NCBI RefSeq assembly: GCF_016925495.1
Contig: NZ_CP070491.1
Span: forward strand, 3,162,001-3,226,000
Direction of reading: 5' to 3'
Length of the DNA: 64,000 bases
Origin: Methylococcus sp. EFPC2
GTDB lineage: Bacteria; Pseudomonadota; Gammaproteobacteria; Methylococcales; Methylococcaceae
Part shown: piece by piece, positions 57,886 through 64,000 of the stretch
Layout of the letters: every line of letters begins with the position of its first letter
Position numbering within the stretch: the first letter of the stretch is position 1
Translations under genes and position numbers: made by a program
Notes under the pieces: generated by a model
What the model saw: the letters and a program-made list of their open reading frames with translations, nothing else
Told to the model about the DNA's origin: nothing
Databases searched by the model: none

Positions 57886-58350
57886 ATGAGGAACAAGTTG
57901 TTATTGGCCGTCATCGCAAGCGCCGCGAGCGTCGCGGCAGTGGCCGGCCCCATCGAGGATCAGATCCGCTTCCGCCAATCGACCTTCACGTTCATCGCCT
58001 GGAACTGCGCCAAGATCAAGAGCCAGACGATCGATCATCCGGAAACCTTCAACAAGGACCAGGTCTCCGCCGCCGCGCACGCCGTCGCCGCCGCCGCGAA
58101 CTCCGGTCTGGGTGGGCTGTTCGGCCCCGGCACCGACAAGGGCACCGGCTGGAAGCCGACCCGCCTGAAATCCGAGTTCTTCCAGCAAACGGATGACGCC
58201 AAGAACGTCGGCGTCGCCTTCATCACCGAAGCCAATGCGCTGGCCGCCGCCGCCGATACCGGCAATATCGACGCGATCAAGGCGCAGTTCGCCAAGACCG
58301 GGGAAGCCTGCAAGGGCTGTCACGACAAGTTCCGCGCCAAGGAGCAATAA
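57886..58350 (+). CDS. Cytochrome c' (class II)
   Basis: A 154-residue periplasmic four-helix-bundle haem protein. A signal peptide (KLLLAVIASAASVAAVAG) ends near residue 21. The haem-binding motif is CKGCH at residues 142-146, near the C-terminus as in cytochrome c'. Such proteins bind NO and CO and are linked to NO stress; Methylococcus capsulatus has known members. The basic site DDAKNVGVAF and REKEA-type tail fit. It is transcribed alone from an upstream 130-base gap. Confidence 0.9.
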   Translation: MRNKLLLAVIASAASVAAVAGPIEDQIRFRQSTFTFIAWNCAKIKSQTIDHPETFNKDQVSAAAHAVAAAANSGLGGLFGPGTDKGTGWKPTRLKSEFFQQTDDAKNVGVAFITEANALAAAADTGNIDAIKAQFAKTGEACKGCHDKFRAKEQ

Positions 58351-58418
58351 AGCCTGGAAGAGCGGTCCGGACGCCGGCAGGGCGCCCGGACCGCTCGCGC
58401 AAGGTCGAGCCCGGCGCC

Positions 58419-59132
58419 TCAGTCGTAGCTGGGCTCGATATCCGTATAGAAAGTATTGTCCTCGCCGCCCGCGTACAGCGCGATGCGGATGACCTGGGCG
58501 GCGAAGGAAGCGGCCTGGGCCGGCGACAAGACCGGGCGCGTCCCGTCGGCATCGGCCGCCATGAACTTGTCGGCGACCGGCAGGATTTTTTCTTCGAACA
58601 CGCCTTCCGGCAGGGGAATCAGACTGCCCGACGATATGTGGAAGTCGTCCAACGGCAGCACCATTCCCGCCAGCACCACGCCGGGCGTACCGGTTGCCGC
58701 CAGTCCGAGATCCATCAAATCCAGGCTATCCCCCCGTAACAAATCGTGCAGCCGCGCACCTTGGTTCGGCTCGATCTCGACGACGCGAAATACCGAATAC
58801 CGCGATTGCTGCATGGCCTGGAGCAGGGTGGCCGCGTCGGAACCGGGCTCGGGCGGCGATTGCTCCAGATACCGCTCGATCACCGTTTTGCCGCCACGGC
58901 GGTAATGGTGGATGGCATAGTCGAACAGGATGGCGATTTCGTCGTCGTTGTTCAGTATCAAATTCCCGGCTTTGTAGATGCCCAGCTTCTTGCCGCACTC
59001 ACCGATCGCGGTCTTGGGAACCTGCTTGGCCAAGACCGCATTCAGTTCACGGCCGGCCTTGCGCAATTGCTGATAACGCCCCGCACGTTCGGATCTGCGC
59101 GGATTTTTCCTGAAAAAAGGGAACCACTTCAT
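58419..59132 (-). CDS. Conserved protein of unknown function
   Basis: A 237-residue soluble protein from the ATG at 59132 (MKWFPFFRKNPRR). It has a basic start, then KLGIYKAGNLILNNDDEIAILFDYAIHHYRRGGKTVIERYLEQ (key part NDDEIAILFDYAIHHY) and FEEKILPVADKFM near the end. I do not recognise a function. It lies downstream of the Fae-like gene, 60 bases after its stop, on the same strand, and may be in its operon. Confidence 0.65.
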   Translation of the reverse strand: MKWFPFFRKNPRRSERAGRYQQLRKAGRELNAVLAKQVPKTAIGECGKKLGIYKAGNLILNNDDEIAILFDYAIHHYRRGGKTVIERYLEQSPPEPGSDAATLLQAMQQSRYSVFRVVEIEPNQGARLHDLLRGDSLDLMDLGLAATGTPGVVLAGMVLPLDDFHISSGSLIPLPEGVFEEKILPVADKFMAADADGTRPVLSPAQAASFAAQVIRIALYAGGEDNTFYTDIEPSYD

Positions 59133-59191
59133 GACGTTGCAGGCTGTGTGAATTGACGGGAAAACGGACCCTCGTCCCTGAGGGGCATGGA

Positions 59192-59725
59192 TCAAGCTTC
59201 CGGATCGTACATCTCGTGCTTGATCGTATGACGGTTGGCGATCAGTTCCTCGATGGTGGGTTCGTCGTTGAGCGCACGCTTGATGGCCAGCTTGGTGGCC
59301 TCGTAGTTGGTGCGGTACAAGTCCTTGTCGTCGCGGTTGGGATCGGTGACGCATTGCGGATCCAGCCAGACCAGGCTGATGATGCACAAGGAATTCACCA
59401 GATCGCGCGGTATGACGCCCTCGATCACGCTGTCCAGCACCGCGTCGGCAGTGGCAGCCTGAACCACGCCGCCCAGCAGGTTGATGGTGGCGCTATTCTT
59501 GATGGTCACCTTGGGCACCATCAGGGTCGCCGGCTTGACCATCTGGTTACAGGCGCGAATGGCGAACATCCGGGTATGACCGGCCGTTTGCCCCATCATA
59601 TTGGCGAACGCATGGCCAACCGGGCCGTCGACGTTACCGATGAGTATCTCCGGCATGGCGTCGGTATATTGGCCATCGGCCGCGAAAACGGTGGCTTCGC
59701 CAGTCTTGAAATGTAAGGTTGACAC
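59192..59725 (-). CDS. Formaldehyde-activating enzyme (Fae) paralogue
   Basis: A 177-residue Fae-family protein from GTG at 59725, with AGGAG 8 bases upstream. The conserved core is visible: PEILIGNVDGPVGHAFANMM, KPATLMVPKVTIKNS, ADAVLDSVIEGVIPRDL and the C-terminal NYEATKLAIKRAL. Fae condenses formaldehyde with tetrahydromethanopterin in methylotrophs. Here the segment DGQYTDAMPEI stands where catalytic Fae has NEVAHIDL, and no His is found in it. This suggests a regulatory or altered Fae-like paralogue; catalytic activity is doubtful. It follows the crystallin-like gene by 39 bases. Confidence 0.82.
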   Translation of the reverse strand: MSTLHFKTGEATVFAADGQYTDAMPEILIGNVDGPVGHAFANMMGQTAGHTRMFAIRACNQMVKPATLMVPKVTIKNSATINLLGGVVQAATADAVLDSVIEGVIPRDLVNSLCIISLVWLDPQCVTDPNRDDKDLYRTNYEATKLAIKRALNDEPTIEELIANRHTIKHEMYDPEA

Positions 59726-59764
59726 GCGGGCTCTCCTGCTTGGGCTGATCGACAAGCCACCCGC

Positions 59765-60211
59765 TCAAGGCAGGCATTTGATCTTCAGCGAATTGATGTT
59801 GTGGTGAAAGTTCAGCTCGCCCAGATGATGCTCCTTGTGGTCGGGGCCGAAAGCGATCTCGACGTCAGAATAGGTCTTGGGACTTTCCTTCCAGTTTTTC
59901 AGGGCGTCGCCGTGATAGATGGGGCCGCTGGTATCTTCCTTGAAACTTTCCTGCCGATAGGCGAGCACCTGGGCCTTGGGACCCACAACCAGGCTGTCGA
60001 TGCGGTTGTCCCAGTTCTCGCCGTTCAACTTGGCCAGGCTGGCGAGTTCCGCCGGCCCTTCGATGCGAACATGGTTGCCCTTGAAATCCGTCTGATCGTA
60101 GATATCCAGCCAGCAATCGCCGGCCGCGGGCGATGGCGAGGAAAACCCCGCCAGGGCCAGTGCGGCGATCCCGCCGGCAAAACGCAAAATCCTGGAATTC
60201 GTGGTGTTCAT
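59765..60211 (-). CDS. Secreted beta/gamma-crystallin-like protein
   Basis: A 148-residue protein from the ATG at 60211 (MNTTNSRIL). A signal peptide ends near SPSPAAG. The mature part begins DCWLDIYDQTDFKGNHVRIEG, a Greek-key start like that of beta/gamma-crystallins, with a second half SLVVGPKAQVLAYRQESFKED and a His-rich HKEHHLGELNFHH near the end. Function unknown; calcium-binding crystallins are possible. It is upstream of the Fae-like gene, 39 bases away, in a likely operon. The longer in-frame start to 60646 is rejected. Confidence 0.65.
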   Translation of the reverse strand: MNTTNSRILRFAGGIAALALAGFSSPSPAAGDCWLDIYDQTDFKGNHVRIEGPAELASLAKLNGENWDNRIDSLVVGPKAQVLAYRQESFKEDTSGPIYHGDALKNWKESPKTYSDVEIAFGPDHKEHHLGELNFHHNINSLKIKCLP

Positions 60212-60944
60212 GGCGACCTCCGATAGGATGAGCGACACATCGGCCACCGGTCGCGAGGGCATCCGGCGATCCGCGCCGCGAGCATATTCCCGCCATGCGC
60301 ATTCCACAAGCCGAGTTCGGCAATTTCCGGAAGCAGAACTAACCCGTGCTTTAGCTGGGCCAGGCCAGTTGCCGTTGCCTGCGTACCTTTCAATTTGCCT
60401 TCGCCTATTGCTCCCTCGCTCACCCAGGAGATCGCTCTCGCTGAAAGCGCCACCGCCCTTGGTTTGCGGTGCTTTTCTCAGGCGAATTAGTCGTCTAAAA
60501 CGGCAGTATTTGCGGAACCCGTTAGCGGTCTTCCCTCTATGATCCCTTAACAGCCAGCCCTGGCCGTTATGCCCTGCGCACCCGCCATTCGAACGGCGGT
60601 TCCATCCAGAGAACTGACGCTCATCTGTTGACGGCCTTCGTCGCATCGTCGGCCAGGGCCGTCATTCGCGCCCGGCCTTTGATTTTCTCGAACAGGGGCT
60701 TACTGGTATGTCAGCGGGAATGTCCTTGAACTGACACAGTCGGTCAATGCCTGTCCTCCCAGATCACTGAAACTCTGGATTGAGAGTCCGCAACGTACTA
60801 GAAAGCCGACGCTGGCTCAAACCAATCGAGCTACCGTAACACCTCGGATGCGGCTGATAGTTAGGAGTTTTTATGAAATAAAGGAAAAATCAGAAGGAAT
60901 GTAAGAGTCGAGTTGCCTCGCACAAATGGGGATCACAATACTTC
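60212..60944. other. Gene-free boundary region left of the AbiV-like gene
   Basis: About 733 bases without a supported gene. It holds a near-perfect palindrome CCGCC-A-TTCGAA-C-GGCGG (60582-60599) and a 9-bp inverted pair GCCCTGGCC (60557-60565) / GGCCAGGGC (60651-60659). GC drops toward the right, where the low-GC insert begins near 60840-60900. It may be an insertion boundary; no transposase is seen. Confidence 0.5.
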
Positions 60945-62489
60945 TTACCTGGCCTCCTTAGTGATGCGCTCTAGCGCCCTAGGGCATATTTTCATCAAAA
61001 TATAAGCGTCACAGAAAAACTTCATAAATGAGGCATCTTTGAGGGTAACTGTAACTTCATTCATTTCATTGGCATCAAAGGCCTTGGCAATATTTATCAG
61101 GCGCTCTTTGTCCTCATCAGTATTGGTGATGAGATTGTCAACGAACTTGCTAAGGGCTTCTGGAAATGGTGCCTCAGGGTTCCATTCTCCCGTTTCCTCC
61201 ATGAGCTTACGTAAGCACTCCAGAAAATTTCCGAAAATGTTATCCTCACATTGCCAATGAACATCATTCAAGGAAAGGAAGGTAGTCCCGCCAATGTAAT
61301 AGTTATAAGGAACCAGTTTTTGAGCATCGCCTGGACCTGGAAGTGCAACCAGGCAGTTGATTACCTGTGCTAAGTCTTCGGATGTAAGAACACGATTATC
61401 GCCCCAATCAACTTTCAGGCTAGGGCTTCTCGTAAGCTTTATCTGATACCCGTTCTCTAGATCATCAATTCTCTCGTAATAGCTATCCACCTGCTCAGGC
61501 ATCTTCCACCACCAGAACCCCATGGTCCCTATGTTGAGAGCTGCTACAAAATGCCTGGCGACTCCCCAAGCAGAGTGCCATAGCCCTTGTACCGGTATGT
61601 TGTCCTTCAGGATTAGCTCAACGATCAATTGATTCTTACTTTTGGAAACGGGAATGAGCTTTATCCATCGAACTTTTTCGTTCCACTCTGTGAGCGTCTT
61701 GGGGCGGATAGAATGGGAGGCGGAATAAATCCTTAGCCGAATGCGCCATTTGTTTTTCATCCCACTGTTTGGGAGATTTTGGCTTCTGGCTATTTCTGCT
61801 TCAGCTAGAGCGAGGTTCTTGGCCTCTGTCTTATCGAATTCACTCTTCAACCAACGTATCCATTTCCGAGCATTTGCCAGTTCATGTAGCTTTGCCATTG
61901 ATGCGCCGGAGAATATAACTCTTGTTTTATCTGGGTGGTCGGCAGCCGCAAGAAACCACCGCATGGTACCATTGTCATCGTCAGAGATTTCTGCTTCAGA
62001 CCTTGGTTTCTCCGCTTCCGCTATGGCTAAACGAGCTTCAGCAAGTTTGATGATTTTTTCGCACTCTTCGATGGATATTACCTCCGAAGGCACTGCTAAG
62101 GCATCACTGGCTTTATCAACATAAAGAGCCTGCAGCCTCTTCGAGTGCAGCTCTTGGGCAAGGTGTGTGATGGAATCAAGCTCTTCATTGGTGATCTTTT
62201 TACTAGAGAAACTAGGGCCAAGGAAGCACCAGAACAGCTTCTGCACATGGGACTGGATATGTTTATCGTGCCGGTTCGCATCTTCTTCTGACCTATTGCT
62301 GGCCATCGATTGGATGCCGAGAAGCTCCATGCGACCCAACTCTTCCAGGGCTATAACTGCCAAGTGATAGGCGATGTGAGGTTGTTCGGCTGCCTGTACC
62401 GCCTGAGCAGAAGCTATGAGGTTCTTTGCATGGGTAATACAGGCATTGTGGGCTGTAATTAGGTCAACGCGTTCTGACATCAAAACCAT
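60945..62489 (-). CDS. AbiV-family-like (HEPN) protein, putative abortive-infection gene
   Basis: A 514-residue protein from the ATG at 62489. The N-terminal part (residues about 10-90) has the AbiV layout: NACITHAKNLIASAQAV, then YHLAVIALEELGRMELLG and DKHIQSHVQKLFWCFLG (A-x-E-E-L-G with a D-K-H motif). AbiV is a phage-abortive-infection protein of lactococci; its family has a HEPN fold. The remaining 400 residues are unlike AbiV and unassigned, so this is a larger variant. The gene is about 45% GC, far below its surroundings, and alone on its strand, which points to recent horizontal gain. Defence function is inferred from the N-terminus only. Confidence 0.62.
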   Translation of the reverse strand: MVLMSERVDLITAHNACITHAKNLIASAQAVQAAEQPHIAYHLAVIALEELGRMELLGIQSMASNRSEEDANRHDKHIQSHVQKLFWCFLGPSFSSKKITNEELDSITHLAQELHSKRLQALYVDKASDALAVPSEVISIEECEKIIKLAEARLAIAEAEKPRSEAEISDDDNGTMRWFLAAADHPDKTRVIFSGASMAKLHELANARKWIRWLKSEFDKTEAKNLALAEAEIARSQNLPNSGMKNKWRIRLRIYSASHSIRPKTLTEWNEKVRWIKLIPVSKSKNQLIVELILKDNIPVQGLWHSAWGVARHFVAALNIGTMGFWWWKMPEQVDSYYERIDDLENGYQIKLTRSPSLKVDWGDNRVLTSEDLAQVINCLVALPGPGDAQKLVPYNYYIGGTTFLSLNDVHWQCEDNIFGNFLECLRKLMEETGEWNPEAPFPEALSKFVDNLITNTDEDKERLINIAKAFDANEMNEVTVTLKDASFMKFFCDAYILMKICPRALERITKEAR

Positions 62490-63190
62490 CAAGTTAAAAG
62501 CTATATGTCGAAACCATAATAACTGACTAGGCGACCCTATGCATACAGTCTCTAAATGCGACGACTCGATGGATAAATACCAACGGCCACGTGTGGCCGA
62601 AGGAGAGCCGGCCAGCGCGTTAGCGGGAATGGCAGCAGTACTTCGATCAGCTGCCGTTCAATTTGAATATATACAGGCGGCGGCTGTGCGCACGAACGAC
62701 TCGCTCGATTTTGAAAAAAGCGGTCTTTCAAGACTAACCGGTATCGGCAAAGACGAACGGCTGTTAAGACCGAACACTTGCCGGCTGCATTATGAAGGCA
62801 TATGACTGCACAACCTGGCAAACGGCCGTAGAAGACTCTTGCCTCCAGTTCGACTTAGAGGAAAACCGTCATCCTGACTGACTGGTTGGGCCGAGCTTGG
62901 CACCAAGGACCTGTGCAGCGCGAACCAAAACTCGGCCCCGTCGCGGGGCGCATTGACCTGGCGATAGCAATGCGCGGCGGCATAGTGGAGCCCGGCCGAT
63001 GTATCCCACTCCAACAAAGTTCATTGAGGTGGCCCGAAATATCGGTGCTCAAGGGCGTCGGCCAGGTTGCGGGACGCGCTGTGGAATCGCGACGGGGGAC
63101 GGGAACCGGCGGCTCCATACATTGACCCTTGCGTTCGGGCCGTGCCATGATCGCCGGACCTTGCTCCCAGCCCGATTTCCGCTCGTCCCC
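62490..63190. other. Gene-free region between AbiV-like and TetR genes
   Basis: About 700 bases. Short open frames exist on both strands (for example 62539-62805) but none has a recognised family or ribosome site, and GC rises back to the host level from about 62570. It may hold decayed genes. No tRNA or strong terminator is seen. Confidence 0.4.
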
Positions 63191-63772
63191 ATGGCGCGTC
63201 CCCGCGAATTCAGTCTGCCCGAAACCCTCGACAAGGCCATGCGGGTGTTTTGGGCCAAGGGCTATTTCGGGACTTCCATCGAAGATCTGGTCGCAGCCAC
63301 GGGGGTCAGCCGCTACGGCTTGTACGGCGAGTTCGGCGACAAGAAAGGCCTGTTTCTGGCGGCACTCCAGCACTATCAAGCTAACGTCGTTCGCCCCCTC
63401 CTGGATATCGTCGAGCGCCCCGAAGCCTCGCTCGCGGACCTTCGCGCCTTGTTCGCCGTGTTGGCCGAGTTTTCGCGGCAACCCGGCGGAAAACTGGGCT
63501 GCCTGGTGTTCAATTCGGTCAACGAAGCCGGACTGCACGACGAGGCCACTGCCGGCAAAATCCTCGAAATCCGCGAGCACATGGCCAAGGGCATACATCG
63601 CATGCTCGTCAATGCCGTCAGCGGGAATGAACTGCCCGCCGGCTTCGACGTTCAACGCGAGGCGGATTTTTTGTTCGGCGTGCTCCATGCGCTGCCCATG
63701 ATGGCGCGGGCGGGGGCCGATCCGGCGACGATAGCGAACGTGATCCAAGTCGCGTTGTCGACGCTCGACTAA
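63191..63772 (+). CDS. TetR/AcrR-family transcriptional regulator
   Basis: A 193-residue regulator from the ATG at 63191. MARPREFSLPETLDKAMRVFWAKGYFGTSIEDLVAATGVSRYGLYGEFGDKKGLF (key part TSIEDLVAATGVSRYGLYGEFG) is the N-terminal helix-turn-helix; the C-terminal ligand domain includes LGCLVFNSVNEAG. The recognition helix is GVSRYGLYGEFGDK. It is co-directional with the glutathione S-transferase gene, and two operators lie between them. An in-frame ATG at 62999 is rejected as unlike the family. Confidence 0.9.
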   Translation: MARPREFSLPETLDKAMRVFWAKGYFGTSIEDLVAATGVSRYGLYGEFGDKKGLFLAALQHYQANVVRPLLDIVERPEASLADLRALFAVLAEFSRQPGGKLGCLVFNSVNEAGLHDEATAGKILEIREHMAKGIHRMLVNAVSGNELPAGFDVQREADFLFGVLHALPMMARAGADPATIANVIQVALSTLD

Positions 63773-63831
63773 GCGGCCGCCGCAACACCGCGGCGGCTAC
63801 ACGATCCCTACCGCGTCCCGACCAGCCCAAT

Positions 63832-63880
63832 CAGAACATACGTTCTGTCATTATTTACAAATTCCAGAACGTATGTTCTG
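63832..63880 (+). promoter_or_regulatory. Paired TetR operators and -10 before the GST-like gene
   Basis: CAGAACATACGTTCTG (63832-63847) and its exact reverse complement CAGAACGTATGTTCTG (63865-63880) are 33 bases apart centre to centre, about three helical turns, so two dimers could bind one DNA face. TATAAC follows at 63882 as a possible -10. The sites lie between the TetR stop and the GST start. Confidence 0.8.
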
Positions 63881-63952
63881 CTATAACCGTTCGCCGCGAC
63901 AAATGCTCCGGTGAACGAGAACAGCCGCCCTTCAATTCCTCAGGAGCAAGCC

Positions 63953-64000
63953 ATGAAGCTTTACTATCATCCCGCCTCGCCTTTCGCCCGCAAACCGCGT
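63953..64000 (+). CDS. Glutathione S-transferase-like protein (cut by window edge)
   Basis: Only 16 codons are visible: MKLYYHPASPFARKPR. This matches the N-terminal thioredoxin-fold strand of glutathione S-transferases, with the S-P-F-A-R segment at the glutathione site. AGGAG lies 8 bases upstream. Its placement behind TetR operators suggests ligand-induced detoxification. Confidence 0.75.
   Translation, partial: MKLYYHPASPFARKPR

Noticed and set aside
60201-60542. Plus-strand frame of 113 residues in the 60.2-60.5 kb gap
   Set aside because: No family likeness, and it lies opposite the upstream part of the crystallin-like frame.
62539-62821. Short overlapping frames in the 62.5-62.8 kb gap
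   Set aside because: No ribosome site, no motif and no support on either strand.

Overview
The window looks like a chromosomal segment of a GC-rich (roughly 60-65%) gammaproteobacterium, most probably a methylotroph or methanotroph of the Methylococcaceae type. Reasons: a formaldehyde-activating-enzyme paralogue, a class II cytochrome c', an NAD-type [NiFe] hydrogenase large subunit, a phospholipid N-methyltransferase, VPLPA/PEP-CTERM-like sorting signals, and a gammaproteobacterial housekeeping set (mdoGH, minCDE, ampD, moaDE, bamD, rluD). The genus is an inference; no marker such as 16S rRNA or pmoA lies in the window.

Layout. 0-5 kb: LPS-core glycosyltransferases (left edge cut), a VTT membrane protein, ppa, then a hydrogenase large subunit and its maturation protease (hoxH-hoxW) with no other hydrogenase genes nearby. 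5-7.3 kb: metG, carrying a low-GC patch and a palindromic insert. 7.5-14.5 kb: TonB-dependent receptor, ampD, small lipoprotein, moaDE, ppnN, uracil-DNA-glycosylase-like gene. 14.6-22.8 kb: periplasmic glucan genes (mdoG, an unknown gene, mdoH), sixA, minCDE, lipid methyltransferase, hydroxylase-like membrane enzyme. 22.8-28.1 kb: an eight-gene minus-strand operon built around a Ras-like GTPase, one clear and one probable Roadblock/LC7 protein, a FimV-like TPR protein, a receiver-like protein, an Aer-type PAS protein and a PhnD-like protein, closed by a Rho-independent terminator. This is the best candidate for an undescribed system. 28.3-37.3 kb: peroxiredoxin, rpiB, bioA, rsmE, hemF, mlaC, hemB, aroE, gamma-carbonic anhydrase, lemA with a GIDE/EF-hand membrane protein. 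37.3-42.6 kb: a large protein with a possible PilZ-like end and the hisBHAFIE operon. 42.8-53.6 kb: two unknown membrane proteins, sucCD-nadE, an RRM protein, a PfkB kinase, bamD, rluD-lipoprotein-pgeF, a CTERM protein. 53.8-57.8 kb: tRNA-Gly(CCC) and an S-adenosylmethionine-cycle block (metK, SAH riboswitch, ahcY, metF). 57.9-60.2 kb: cytochrome c', an unknown protein, a Fae-like protein lacking the expected active-site His, and a crystallin-like secreted protein. 60.2-63.2 kb: a low-GC accessory insert with an AbiV-like gene, flanked by about 0.7 kb of gene-free DNA on each side. 63.2-64 kb: a TetR regulator, a double 16-bp operator and a glutathione-S-transferase-like gene cut by the right edge.

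Working together: metK-ahcY-metF make and recycle the methyl donor used by many methyltransferases, and a riboswitch lets ahcY respond to S-adenosylhomocysteine. hisBHAFIE is a compact operon with ATGA/GTGA stop-start overlaps. mdoG and mdoH make osmoregulated periplasmic glucans. In the GTPase operon the tight spacing (1-30 nt over most junctions) argues for one regulatory module, perhaps linking redox or nutrient state to cell polarity or pili; that function is inference only.
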